Assembly: GCF_001442755.1 (NCBI RefSeq)
Contig: NZ_CP006369.1
Span: forward strand, 62,001-126,000
Direction of reading: 5' to 3'
DNA from: Aureimonas sp. AU20
GTDB taxonomy: Bacteria > Pseudomonadota > Alphaproteobacteria > Rhizobiales > Rhizobiaceae
DNA length: 64,000 nt
Positions within the stretch are counted from its first letter, which is position 1. Each line of letters begins with the position of its first letter. Position numbers and translations under genes: made by a program. The notes below the pieces were generated by a model. That model did not search any database, was not told the DNA's origin, and saw nothing but the letters and a program-made list of their open reading frames with translations. Positions 10,637-18,846 of this stretch are shown one piece after another.

Positions 10637-11719
10637 ATGAACGACCTGATGCGGATCCCCTGCGTCTTGATGCGCGGCGGCACCTCTCGCGGTCCGTTTT
10701 TCCTGAGCTCCGACCTGCCGGCCGAGCCGGCGGCGCGCGACGCCGCGCTCCTGTCGATTATGGGCTCGGGCCACCCGCTGCAGATCGACGGGATCGGCGG
10801 CGGCAACCCGGTGACCTCGAAGGTCGCCATCATCGGCCCGGCGAGCGTGGCGGACGCGGACGTGGACTATCTCTTCGCGCAGGTCCGCAACGATCAGCGC
10901 ACCGTCGACTACGCGCCGAACTGCGGCAACATGCTGGCCGCCGTCGGGCCCTTCGCGATCGAGGCCGGGCTCGTTCCGGCCGCCGACCGGCAGACCCATG
11001 TGCGCATCCACAACGTCAACACCGGCAAGCTGATCGAAGCCAAGGTCCCGACCAGTGGCGGCCACGTCACCTATCTCGGCGACGCCTCGATCGACGGCGT
11101 GCCAGGGCTTGCGGCGCCGATCGCGCTGACCTTCGTCAACGCCGCCGGGGGCAAGACCGGCAAGCTCCTGCCGACCGGCCTCGCTTCGGAGATCATCGAT
11201 GGGGTCGAGGCGACCTGCATCGACTGCGCCATTCCCATGGTTCTCGTGCGCGCCGCCGATCTCGGCGTCACCGGCCGCGAGAGCGCCGCCGATCTCAGCG
11301 CCGACGCGGCGCTGGGCGCGCGTCTTTCCGCCATCCGCCTGGAAGCGGGGCGGCGGATGGGCATGGGCGACGTCGCCGATAAGGTGATCCCCAAGCCGGT
11401 CTTGATCGCGCCCCCCGCGCAGGGCGGAACGCTGGGCGTGCGCTATTTCATGCCGCACGAATGCCACCCGGCTCTTGCCACCACCGGGGCCGTGGGCATC
11501 GCGACGGCCTGCGTCACGCCTGGCACGATCGCCTTCCGGGCGGTCGGCGGGGCCGCCGTCCCCACGCGAATTTGTCTGGAACATCCGGGCGGACGTCTCG
11601 ATGTCGAGCTCGAATTTCGTCAGGGTTCCATAGTAGCTGGCATCGTGAGAACCGCGCGTCGGTTGTTCGAAGGATTCGTCTTCGCCAAGCCCGCCGTCCG
11701 AATAGAACGGGCGGCCTGA
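10637..11719 (+). CDS. PrpF/GalD-like isomerase (4-oxalomesaconate tautomerase family)
   Basis: A 360-residue protein of the PrpF fold (diaminopimelate-epimerase-like). The start MRIPCVLMRGGTSRG resembles GalD, the 4-oxalomesaconate tautomerase of gallate and protocatechuate meta-cleavage pathways. Other conserved parts are GSGHPLQIDGIGGGNPVTSK and DYAPNCGNML, with the catalytic-type cysteine in NCGN, and a second cysteine-containing segment near 195 (TCIDCAIP). ATG 10637 is chosen because GGGAGGG lies 6 nt upstream. ATG 10622 is possible. The partner ABC importer suggests uptake and degradation of an aromatic or tricarboxylic acid. No ring-cleavage dioxygenase is in the window, so the substrate is unproven, and aconitate isomerase activity is an alternative. 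Confidence 0.8.
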   Translation: MNDLMRIPCVLMRGGTSRGPFFLSSDLPAEPAARDAALLSIMGSGHPLQIDGIGGGNPVTSKVAIIGPASVADADVDYLFAQVRNDQRTVDYAPNCGNMLAAVGPFAIEAGLVPAADRQTHVRIHNVNTGKLIEAKVPTSGGHVTYLGDASIDGVPGLAAPIALTFVNAAGGKTGKLLPTGLASEIIDGVEATCIDCAIPMVLVRAADLGVTGRESAADLSADAALGARLSAIRLEAGRRMGMGDVADKVIPKPVLIAPPAQGGTLGVRYFMPHECHPALATTGAVGIATACVTPGTIAFRAVGGAAVPTRICLEHPGGRLDVELEFRQGSIVAGIVRTARRLFEGFVFAKPAVRIERAA

Positions 11720-11774
11720 TCCAATCACCTGCCCGGCCGGGAGAGCCGGGTTCATCTTTCCGGGAGGATATCTC

Positions 11775-12776
11775 ATGCGTCGCATGCTTTTGGCTGCCGC
11801 AGCCGTGCTCGCACTCGTCGGCGCCGCCGACGCGCAGTCGGTCCGCATCAGCGTCGGCTCCTACAATCTCAACAATCTGCCCTTCCCGATCGCCGACGCG
11901 CTCGGCTTCTACGAGGCGGAGGGGCTGGACGTCACCACCGAGAATTTCGCGCAAGGCGGCTCGAAGGTCCTTCAGGCGCTGGTCGCGGGGTCCACCGACA
12001 TCGCGGTCGGCTTCTACGATCACACGATCCAGATGCAGGCGCAGGGCAAAAGCGTCGTCGGCTTCGTCCAGCTGGCGCGCAATTCCGGCCTGGTTCTGGC
12101 GGGCACCAACGAAACCGATTTCGACCCCGCCAAGCCCGAGACGATCAAGGGCAAGAAGGTCGGCATCACCGCGCCGGGCTCCTCCTCGGACTTCTTCGTG
12201 CGCTACTATCTCCAGCGCCACGGCCTGTCGGAAAACGATGTGTCGATGATCGGCGTCGGCTCGGGCTCGGCGGCGGTCGCCTCGCTCCAGCAGGGCAAGG
12301 TCGATCTTCTCGTGAACTACGATCCCGCCGCGACGATCGTGGCCGAGCGGGGCCTCGGCAAGATCCTGATCGACGCGCGCTCGGACGCCGGCGCCGTGGA
12401 TGTCTATGGCGGCATCTATCCGACCTCGGTTCTCTATGCCAGCCAGAGCTATATCGACAAGAATCCCGAGGTGATCCAGAAGGTCACCAACGCCACGGTC
12501 AAGGCCCTTCACTGGATGAAGGACCACAGCGCCGAGGAGATCGTCGACAAGCTCCCGTCCGACTTCGTGACCGGGGACAAGGCGACCTATGTGAAGGCCG
12601 TCGAGAACGCCAAGGCGATCTTCTCGCTGGATGGCACTTTCAAGACTGAGGATCTGCAGACCCCGCTCGCGGTGCTGAAGACCTTCAACGCCAGCGTCGC
12701 GAAAACCGACATCGACCTCTCCAAGACCTACACGAACGCCTTCGTGGAAAAGGTCCTGGTGCAGGCGTCGAACTGA
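11775..12776 (+). CDS. ABC transporter substrate-binding protein, NitT/TauT family
   Basis: Periplasmic receptor of 333 residues with a cleavable signal peptide (MRRMLLAAAAVLALVGAADA, cleavage after residue 20). It belongs to the NMT1/SsuA-like class. Seen: FPIADALGFYEAEGL, AGSTDIAVGFYDH and the phosphate/oxyanion-style turn TAPGSSSDFFVRY around residue 135. It delivers its ligand to the permease and ATPase encoded just downstream. Ligands for this class include sulfonates, nitrate, pyrimidines and aromatic acids. The GalD-like neighbour points to a carboxylic acid. Confidence 0.9.
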   Translation: MRRMLLAAAAVLALVGAADAQSVRISVGSYNLNNLPFPIADALGFYEAEGLDVTTENFAQGGSKVLQALVAGSTDIAVGFYDHTIQMQAQGKSVVGFVQLARNSGLVLAGTNETDFDPAKPETIKGKKVGITAPGSSSDFFVRYYLQRHGLSENDVSMIGVGSGSAAVASLQQGKVDLLVNYDPAATIVAERGLGKILIDARSDAGAVDVYGGIYPTSVLYASQSYIDKNPEVIQKVTNATVKALHWMKDHSAEEIVDKLPSDFVTGDKATYVKAVENAKAIFSLDGTFKTEDLQTPLAVLKTFNASVAKTDIDLSKTYTNAFVEKVLVQASN

Positions 12777-12787
12777 GGGCCCCCGCC

Positions 12788-13621
12788 ATGTCCGCCACCG
12801 TCAGAAAGCTCGCACCCGTGCCGAACGCCGACACCGGCCCCGCTCCTCCGTCCATGGTGACGATCGACCGGGTGACCATGGCCTTCGGCTCCTTCGTCGC
12901 CGTGGAGAATGTCGATCTGGAGGTTCGCGACGGCGAGTTCCTCGCCATCGTCGGGCCGACGGGCTGCGGCAAGTCCACCATCCTCAACGCCATCGCCGGC
13001 CTCCTGAAGCCCGCTTCGGGGCAGGTCGCCATCGACGGAAAGCCGGTCTCCGGCGTTCAGAACGACATCGGATATCTCTTCCAGCAGGACGCGCTCCTGC
13101 CCTGGAAGACGGCGATCGAGAATGTCGAGCTCGGCCTCCTGTTCCGGCAGGTCCCGGCGAATGAGCGGCGCGGGAAGGCGCTGGCCTGGATGGAGAAGGT
13201 CGGGCTCAAGGGCTTCGAGGCCCGCTACCCCCACCAGCTCTCGGGCGGCCAGCGCAAGCGTGTGCAGATGGCGCAGGCGCTGATCACCGAGCCCAAGGTC
13301 ATTCTGATGGACGAGCCCTTCTCGGCGCTCGACATCCACACCCGCCACCTCATGCAGAACGAGCTTCTGCGCCTGTGGCAGGAGGATCGCTGCGCCGTCG
13401 TGATGATCACGCACGATCTGGAAGAGGCGATCGCACTGGGAGACCGGGTCGTGGTTCTCGCCGCCGGCCCCAAGAGCCGCATCATCGAGAGCTTCCCGGT
13501 GGATCTGGCGCGCCCGCGCAATGTCGCGGAGATCAAGCTCGATCCCCGTTTCATGGACCTTTATCGCGACATCTGGGCGTCGCTTCGCGGCGAGGTGGAG
13601 AAGAGCTATGCGCGGCACTAA
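12788..13621 (+). CDS. ABC transporter ATP-binding protein, NitT/TauT family
   Basis: Cytosolic ATPase of 277 residues (SsuB/TauB type). Walker A is GPTGCGKST, the Q-loop is YLFQQDALLPW, the signature is LSGGQRKR, and Walker B is VILMDEPFSALD, followed by the H-loop ITHDLEEA. It starts 12 nt after the binding protein gene and its 3' end overlaps the permease start by 14 nt, so the three genes form one transport unit. Confidence 0.95.
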   Translation: MSATVRKLAPVPNADTGPAPPSMVTIDRVTMAFGSFVAVENVDLEVRDGEFLAIVGPTGCGKSTILNAIAGLLKPASGQVAIDGKPVSGVQNDIGYLFQQDALLPWKTAIENVELGLLFRQVPANERRGKALAWMEKVGLKGFEARYPHQLSGGQRKRVQMAQALITEPKVILMDEPFSALDIHTRHLMQNELLRLWQEDRCAVVMITHDLEEAIALGDRVVVLAAGPKSRIIESFPVDLARPRNVAEIKLDPRFMDLYRDIWASLRGEVEKSYARH

Positions 13622-14384
13622 CGTTCGCCTCATCCAACTCGCCCTTTTGGTCGTCGTCGTGGGCGGCTGGCAGCTCGGCGTCAGCGCCGGGATCATCGAC
13701 CGCTTCTTCTTTCCCGCGCCGTTCGACATCGTCGGGCAGGTCGTGACCTGGGTCAGCGACCCCGGCTTCTATCAGCATGTCGGCATCACGCTCAGCGAAA
13801 CGGTGCTCGGCTATGTCATCGGCACGGCCCTCGGCGTCGCCGCCGGTGTCTGGCTCGGCCTCAGCCCCTTCGCGGCGCGGGTCCTCGATCCGTTCATCAA
13901 GGGCTTCAACGCCATTCCGCGCGTCGTGCTGGCACCGATCTTCGTGCTCTGGCTCGGCCTCGGCCTCTGGTCGAAAGTGGCCCTGGCGGTGACGCTCGTC
14001 TTCTTCGTCACCTTCTTCAACGCCATGCAAGGCGTGAAGGAAGTGAACCCTGTCGTCCTTTCCAACGCCAAGATCCTCGGCGCCACGCGTAAGGACCTGC
14101 TGCGCCACGTCTACTTCCCGGCGGCGGCGAGCTGGATTCTCTCGTCCTTGCGCACCTCGGTCGGCTTCGCCGTGGTCGGCGCGATCATCGGCGAATATCT
14201 CGGCGCCTCGGCGGGCCTCGGCTACCTCATCGCCCGGTCGGAAGGCAATTTCGACGCGGTCGGCGTCTTCGCCGGCATCGTCATCCTGGCGGTCTTCGTC
14301 CTGATCATCGATCTCGTGCTCGACGTCGTGGAGCGCAAGCTCATCACCTGGCGCCCGAACGCGGGAGAAGAGCGCCCGGCCTGA
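13608..14384 (+). CDS. ABC transporter permease, NitT/TauT family
   Basis: Inner-membrane permease of about 258 residues with six predicted helices. The EAA-type coupling loop reads NAKILGATRKDLLRHVYFPAA in the C-terminal half. ATG 13608 lies inside the end of the ATPase gene and gives the usual N-terminus. Longer readings from 13521 would place a charged, unrelated leader before TM1. Last gene of the LysR-associated operon and followed by a strong terminator. Confidence 0.93.
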   Translation: MRGTNVRLIQLALLVVVVGGWQLGVSAGIIDRFFFPAPFDIVGQVVTWVSDPGFYQHVGITLSETVLGYVIGTALGVAAGVWLGLSPFAARVLDPFIKGFNAIPRVVLAPIFVLWLGLGLWSKVALAVTLVFFVTFFNAMQGVKEVNPVVLSNAKILGATRKDLLRHVYFPAAASWILSSLRTSVGFAVVGAIIGEYLGASAGLGYLIARSEGNFDAVGVFAGIVILAVFVLIIDLVLDVVERKLITWRPNAGEERPA

Positions 14385-14416
14385 TACCAAGCATTCCAGA
14401 TGTGAGTGACATGAAT

Positions 14417-14446
14417 AGAGGCGGCCGGAAGGCCGCCTCTTTCTGT
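14417..14446 (+). terminator. Rho-independent terminator of the ABC importer operon
   Basis: Perfect 10-bp stem AGAGGCGGCC / GGCCGCCTCT with GGAA tetraloop, followed by TTCTGTCTGTT. It begins 33 nt after the permease stop codon. Confidence 0.8.
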
Positions 14447-14514
14447 CTGTTGGGGCTGGTGCCGCACGACTGCAAACAGCCTGCGTGCCATGAGCACACG
14501 ACCTTTCGCTTGGG

Positions 14515-14739
14515 ATGACCTTCGAGGCTTGCTATAGGCGGATAGCGAACTTCCGAGTGTCTCTCATGCTGGCCTCGCGACCACCATCCGAAGATCGAGA
14601 CGCGTCTCAAGACCTTGACGAAGCGCATGGGGCGATGACTCCCAAACGCTTCGATCGGCTCCTGATCCGCGTCGTCGTCGGTTCCTTCACCTGGGCCGTG
14701 ATGCTGCTACTCGTGTATGCGATCGAGCGGAGTTTCTAG
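14515..14739 (+). CDS. Hypothetical small membrane protein
   Basis: Possible 74-residue protein (57 if started at ATG 14566) with a charged, Asp/Arg-rich N-terminal half and one hydrophobic segment near the C-terminus (about 52-68, VVVGSFTWAVMLLLVYA). A single C-terminal helix and lack of signal peptide would make it a tail-anchored protein. No family is recognised. Codon use is less GC-biased than the neighbours, so it may not be a real gene. Confidence 0.35.
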   Translation: MTFEACYRRIANFRVSLMLASRPPSEDRDASQDLDEAHGAMTPKRFDRLLIRVVVGSFTWAVMLLLVYAIERSF

Positions 14740-14784
14740 GAAACCGTTCGAGACCCCGCCCGGTTCGCTCCGACGACTCCGGGG

Positions 14785-15903
14785 TCAAACGAGTTCGGCG
14801 AGAGCCTTGGCGTCGAAGCCGCGCAGGCCGGCGCTTTCGCCCGCGCGCACCTTCGCGACCCATTGCGGCTCCGTGATCAGCGCGCGGCCGACCGCGATCA
14901 GGTCGAACTCGTCCCGCTCCATGCGCTCGATCAGGCCGCCCAGCCCGACGCTCACGGAATTCTCGCCCCCGAAGGCGGCCATGAAATCGCCGGACAGGCC
15001 GACCGATCCGACGCTGATCGTCCTGGCGCCCGTCAGCTTCTTGGCCCAGCCAGCGAAGTTCAGGCCCGTTTCGCCGTCGATCTCGGGGAACTCCGGTTCC
15101 CAGAACCGGCGCTGCGAGCAATGAAGAATGTCGACGCCGGCTTCGACCAGCGGCGCGAGCCAGTCTGTCATGAGGTCCGGCGTTTCGGCGAGGCGCACCG
15201 CGTAGTCCTGCTGCTTCCACTGGCTGACGCGCAGGATGATGGGGAAGTCCGGTCCCACCGCTGCGCGCACGGCCGAGACGATCTCGGCCGCGAGGCGCGA
15301 GCGCTCGCGCAGCGTGGCGCCGCCGTAGCGGTCGTCCCGCAGGTTGGTGCCGGCCCAGAAGAACTGGTCGATCAGATAGCCGTGGGCGCCGTGGAGTTCG
15401 ATCGTGTCGAAGCCGAGACGCTTGGCGTCGGCGGCGGCCTTGGCGAAGGCCGCGACCGTATCGGCGATCGCCTCCTCGCTCATGGCGACGCCGCGCGCCA
15501 CGCCCGGCGCGTCGAGGCCCGAGGGGCTCTCGACCGGCACGTCGGGCTCCCAGGCGGTGAGGAAGCTTTTCACCGCGCCCGTGTGCCAGAGCTGCGGCCC
15601 CATGCGGCCGCCGGCGGCGTGAACGCCGTCGATGACGCCCTTCCAGCCGGCCAGCGCCGCCTCGCCATGAAAGAAGGGAATGCCGGGATCGTTGCGCGAG
15701 GCCGGGCGGTTCACCACCGTGCCCTCGGACAGGATGAGGCCGACGCCGCCTTCGGCTCTGCGCCGGTAATACTCGGCATTGGCGGGGCCGGGCACGCCGC
15801 CGGGGGCGAAGGAGCGCGTCATCGGCGCCATTACGATGCGGTTGGGCAGATCGAGCGACCCGATCCGAATCGGGCGGAACAGGGTTTCGGTGGAGGCGGA
15901 CAT
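14785..15903 (-). CDS. Old Yellow Enzyme family alkene reductase
   Basis: FMN-dependent NAD(P)H:flavin oxidoreductase of 372 residues that reduces activated C=C bonds and detoxifies quinones or other electrophiles. TIM-barrel landmarks are present: RIVMAPMTRS (FMN contact), QLWHTGA (about residue 105), and ELHGAHGYLIDQF with the His pair that binds the substrate oxygen. VGRALITEPQWVAKV is the phosphate-binding end. ATG 15903 has GGAG 7-8 nt upstream. A TTG two codons earlier is less likely. It diverges from an HxlR regulator with palindromes between, a common arrangement for electrophile-induced reductases. Confidence 0.93.
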   Translation of the reverse strand: MSASTETLFRPIRIGSLDLPNRIVMAPMTRSFAPGGVPGPANAEYYRRRAEGGVGLILSEGTVVNRPASRNDPGIPFFHGEAALAGWKGVIDGVHAAGGRMGPQLWHTGAVKSFLTAWEPDVPVESPSGLDAPGVARGVAMSEEAIADTVAAFAKAAADAKRLGFDTIELHGAHGYLIDQFFWAGTNLRDDRYGGATLRERSRLAAEIVSAVRAAVGPDFPIILRVSQWKQQDYAVRLAETPDLMTDWLAPLVEAGVDILHCSQRRFWEPEFPEIDGETGLNFAGWAKKLTGARTISVGSVGLSGDFMAAFGGENSVSVGLGGLIERMERDEFDLIAVGRALITEPQWVAKVRAGESAGLRGFDAKALAELV

Positions 15904-15933
15904 ACGCAAGGCTCCGTTGATCGTGACGGGCCT

Positions 15934-15954
15934 TAGGTATACTTTGTAGACCTA
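15934..15954. promoter_or_regulatory. Imperfect palindrome, likely HxlR operator
   Basis: Arms TAGGTATAC and GTAGACCTA around TTT: 8 of 9 positions pair. It lies 30 nt upstream of the reductase start, overlapping a minus-strand TTGACG (about 15956-15961), and so could block RNA polymerase. Confidence 0.5.
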
Positions 15955-15981
15955 GCGTCAATTACGCACTTTCAGGCTCCC

Positions 15982-15990
15982 AGGTATACC
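15982..15990. promoter_or_regulatory. Second AGGTATAC site before the HxlR gene
   Basis: AGGTATACC repeats the left arm of the 15934 palindrome and contains the perfect 8-bp dyad GGTATACC. It ends just before the GGAGGA ribosome site of the regulator gene. Together the two sites suggest co-ordinate control of both divergent genes. Confidence 0.45.
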
Positions 15991-16002
15991 GGAGGAAACC
16001 GA

Positions 16003-16368
16003 ATGCCCGAATGCCAGCATTTCGCGGTGGACTGCCCCAGCCGCCTGCTCTTCGACCAGATCGCCGACAAGTGGTCGATGATGGTCCTGACCGTGCTGGA
16101 CGCCGGGCCGAGGCGCTTCAACGCGATCAAGCGCCAGCTCGAAGGGGTGACGCAGAAGGCCCTGACCCAGTGCCTGCGACGCCTGGAGCGAAACGGTCTG
16201 GTTTCGCGTCGGGTGATCCCCGTCTCGCCGGTGGCCGTGGAATACGAGATCACGCCGCTCGGGCGCTCGCTGCAGACGCCCTTCAAGGCGCTCTATGCCT
16301 GGACGCTGCAGAACATGGATGAGGTCGAGAGCGCGCGTCGGCGCTTCGACGGGCGCTTGGCGGCCTGA
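16003..16368 (+). CDS. HxlR family transcriptional regulator
   Basis: Winged-helix regulator of 121 residues. It has the family N-terminal cysteine (C11 in DCPSRLLFDQIADKW) plus C4, then GVTQKALTQCLRRLERNGLV as the recognition region and a wing in SPVAVEYEITPLG. In YodB/HypR/QorR-type members N-terminal cysteines sense quinones or disulfide stress. With an Old Yellow Enzyme divergent from it, the same role is likely here. GGAGGA lies 7 nt before the ATG. Confidence 0.92.
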   Translation: MPECQHFAVDCPSRLLFDQIADKWSMMVLTVLDAGPRRFNAIKRQLEGVTQKALTQCLRRLERNGLVSRRVIPVSPVAVEYEITPLGRSLQTPFKALYAWTLQNMDEVESARRRFDGRLAA

Positions 16369-16391
16369 GCGGCGTCGCTTGCGGACGCCGG

Positions 16392-16805
16392 TCAGGCCAG
16401 GTTCCTGGCGACGACGAGAAGGCCGACGATCGCCGCCGTGACGGCCGCGAGAAGAACGGCGCCAGCGGCCACATCCTTCGTCCGGCGCACGCTCTCGCTC
16501 CAGGCGGGGCAGACGACGTCGCAGAGATGCTCCATCGCCGTGTTCACCGCCTCCATGGCGAGAACGAAGCCGCAGGCAAGGGCGAGGATCATCCAGTCGG
16601 TGACGGTGATGGAAAGCGACCAGCCCACAAGGGCGACGACGGCGACGGCCAGGAGATGAAACCGGGCGTGCGGCTGGGTGGCGACCATGTAGCCGATACC
16701 GGAAAAGGCATGGCCGAAGCTCCTGATCCGCTTGCGCCAAATGGCTCGCAAGGCGGTCAGCACCGGGGCGGGCGAAGCGGTCTTTCCAAGGTCAGGCGTG
16801 TTCAC
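16392..16805 (-). CDS. DgkA family lipid kinase
   Basis: Small three-helix membrane kinase (137 residues) of the diacylglycerol kinase/undecaprenol kinase family. Conserved catalytic segments are EAVNTAMEHLCD (about 84-95) and RRTKDVAAGAVLL. It starts at a GTG overlapping the stop of the 38-residue gene before it (GTGA). Ordinary DgkA recycles diacylglycerol, while Gram-positive relatives phosphorylate undecaprenol. Because the operon also encodes a cis-prenyl transferase and a linalool dehydratase-like protein, a polyprenol or terpene alcohol is a reasonable alternative substrate. That is inference. It is longer than E. coli DgkA (122). Confidence 0.85.
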   Translation of the reverse strand: MNTPDLGKTASPAPVLTALRAIWRKRIRSFGHAFSGIGYMVATQPHARFHLLAVAVVALVGWSLSITVTDWMILALACGFVLAMEAVNTAMEHLCDVVCPAWSESVRRTKDVAAGAVLLAAVTAAIVGLLVVARNLA

Positions 16806-16918
16806 CGGTCCGGTCTCCAGTTCAATGGGTCTGTCCGCGTGCCGAACAGGCGGCGGATCGCACGCGCGAGGCTGAGGGCCGCGCCGAAGGCGAGGCCGGC
16901 CAGGATGCAGCAGGCCAT
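16802..16918 (-). CDS. 38-residue membrane peptide in the prenyl operon
   Basis: A short gene fitted exactly between two larger ones: its ATG overlaps the stop of the dehydratase-like gene (TGATG) and its stop overlaps the GTG of the kinase (GTGA). The product starts MACCILAGLAFGAALSLARA, one hydrophobic helix with two adjacent cysteines near the start, followed by a basic stretch (RAIRRLFGTR) and a polar tail. No known family. The perfect overlaps at both ends argue that it is translated. It might be a subunit or regulator of the membrane enzymes, or could be just a translational bridge. Confidence 0.55.
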   Translation of the reverse strand: MACCILAGLAFGAALSLARAIRRLFGTRTDPLNWRPDR

Positions 16919-18846
16919 CACGCGGCCTCGCGGATCGTGATGCGGCGCCGTTCGGTCAGGTGGATGTCGATCGAGGCCCGCCCGTCCGGGCCGCTCGTGA
17001 AGGCGGAGGCGTCGTCGGAGCGCCGATAGACTCGCGACCGCCGCAGGCCGGCCAACTCCAGCGAAACGCGCGCGGCGCCGGAGCCTGGAACCAGAGTGAT
17101 GTCGAGTTGCCCGTCCAACGCGGCGGCTTTGGCGACCAGCGCCGCCGGGTAGGGGCAGGCGGAGATGTGGGGCGATGTCTCGGCCCGGCTGGGGTCGACG
17201 GGATTCTGGACCAGATCGCGCAGCCCGTCCTGGCGCCCGCACCGCGCCATGATCTCGAAGGCGTGCGACCAGATCGAGGCATCGGGGCGGTGTCCGATCC
17301 GGTGCGATGTCGCCATGGGATAGCGGGCGTCGAGCGCGTCCAGCATCGCCTCCGCGACCTCCCGGTCCCCTAGCTCCACCGCCGTGGCAGCTGCCCCGCA
17401 AAGACCTGCGATCCGGGTAAAGCGATAATTGCCGACATCGATCGGCCAGAATTGGCCGAGGCGCGGGCGGGTGCTGGCACCCGTCTGCGCGATGAGTTCG
17501 CCGCGCAGGCGCTGCCAGTTCTCGGCGGCAAGACCGGGCAGGGTCGCGTTCAGAAAGAAACTCGGCAGCAATTGTGTGAGCACGCCGCCGATCGCGGGCA
17601 TGGCGAGCCCCGTGTGGCTGGAGCGGCACGTGACGAACCGCCCGCGACCATCGGTGAACTCGCTTCGCAGCATGGCCTGCTGACGGGCGGCCATGCCGGC
17701 CCAGACCCCCGAGCCGAACTGCGCATCATGCGCGGCGATGGCGGCATAGCCGATGCTGTTGCAGACGGGAAAGAGCCAGTTCGGCTCGCAGGCGATCAGG
17801 CCGAAGTCGGACCGGGCGTGCTGCTCCGCGATGTTGCCGACCAGCGAGGGAAAATCCGCCTCGAACCGGCGGCCGGAGGGATGGGTGAGCGAGAAGGCGC
17901 CCGGCACGCTGAAGCGCCTGTCGCCGGAGGCGGCCTGGAACAGGGCGATCTGCGTGGCGCAGAAGCCGGTATACATGACGTTGTCGGCGGCGAACGGGTT
18001 GGGGTCGATCCGGCCCCGCCCCCAGAGGCTTTCGGCGGCCCAATAGCGCCAGACGCGGTGCGCTCGCGCCTTATCGATCAGGTTCGCCTGCGCGTCCGTG
18101 AGATAGGCCTGGAGGGCGGGCAGGTGGTTTCGCTGGACCATGGCGAGGGCGAAGCCGGCGAACTGCAACTGGTAGCGCAAGGCGGCGGACTGAAACGGAT
18201 CTAGCCTTTCGAACCCGTCGAACCGGTCCAGCGGCTGCAAGGCGCGATCGAGCAGAAAGCGCAGGCGCGCGAGATCGTCGTCGCCGAGTTCGCTCGGGGA
18301 GGCGGTGGCCCGGACGATGGGTCGCGCGGCCGGACGCTCCATCAGGCCTGGCGTCGAAACCGGGACCGGGCGAAAGAAGGCAAGCCCCAACCCGACAAGA
18401 CCCGCCGCCAGCGTGAGGCCAAGAACCGACAGTCCGCCGCTCTCCGCCGCAAGGCAGCCGTGGTGGAGGGCATAGAGCGACGCGGCGACGGCGGCGCCGA
18501 GCCAGACCGCAGGCGGCCCAAGCACGTTTCCGGTCGCGAACCAGAGAGATAAGGCGAGGCCGAAGGCCGCCGCCGACGCGCCGCCGATCCAGAGGACCGT
18601 CATGTCCATGGCCGGCGCGGAAGCGCCGCAGATCACGAACCCGCCGCCGGGAAAGGCGAGCCCCAGCGCGAAGGCCTGCCAAGCCGGAGAGGCGGAGACG
18701 CCCCAGAGAAGGCTGGCGCCCGCCAGCACGAGGCCCGCCATCAGCAAGCTGCGCCCGACCCGGCGGCGCGAGACCGGGCCGCGTGGGCCGAATCGCCACG
18801 GCAGATCGAGGGCAGGCGCGCGCCCGCTTCGCTCCAAGCGGCTCAC
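16918..18846 (-). CDS. Membrane-anchored linalool dehydratase/isomerase-like protein
   Basis: A 642-residue protein. About five hydrophobic helices occupy residues 32-158. The rest is an (alpha,alpha)-barrel-like domain matching LinD, the linalool dehydratase-isomerase of Castellaniella. Shared landmarks, from my memory of LinD: VWRYW (265-269), DP...N.MY.G (281-294), and CEPNWLFPVCNS with two cysteines nine residues apart (C353, C362), equal to the LinD catalytic pair. LinD's histidine after MYxG is phenylalanine here (F295), so the chemistry may differ. A beta-rich tail follows residue 570. The start is GTG in a GTGA overlap with uppS. The LinD fold acts on prenyl alcohols, which suits the adjacent prenyl transferase. 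Substrate unknown. Confidence 0.78.
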   Translation of the reverse strand: MSRLERSGRAPALDLPWRFGPRGPVSRRRVGRSLLMAGLVLAGASLLWGVSASPAWQAFALGLAFPGGGFVICGASAPAMDMTVLWIGGASAAAFGLALSLWFATGNVLGPPAVWLGAAVAASLYALHHGCLAAESGGLSVLGLTLAAGLVGLGLAFFRPVPVSTPGLMERPAARPIVRATASPSELGDDDLARLRFLLDRALQPLDRFDGFERLDPFQSAALRYQLQFAGFALAMVQRNHLPALQAYLTDAQANLIDKARAHRVWRYWAAESLWGRGRIDPNPFAADNVMYTGFCATQIALFQAASGDRRFSVPGAFSLTHPSGRRFEADFPSLVGNIAEQHARSDFGLIACEPNWLFPVCNSIGYAAIAAHDAQFGSGVWAGMAARQQAMLRSEFTDGRGRFVTCRSSHTGLAMPAIGGVLTQLLPSFFLNATLPGLAAENWQRLRGELIAQTGASTRPRLGQFWPIDVGNYRFTRIAGLCGAAATAVELGDREVAEAMLDALDARYPMATSHRIGHRPDASIWSHAFEIMARCGRQDGLRDLVQNPVDPSRAETSPHISACPYPAALVAKAAALDGQLDITLVPGSGAARVSLELAGLRRSRVYRRSDDASAFTSGPDGRASIDIHLTERRRITIREAA

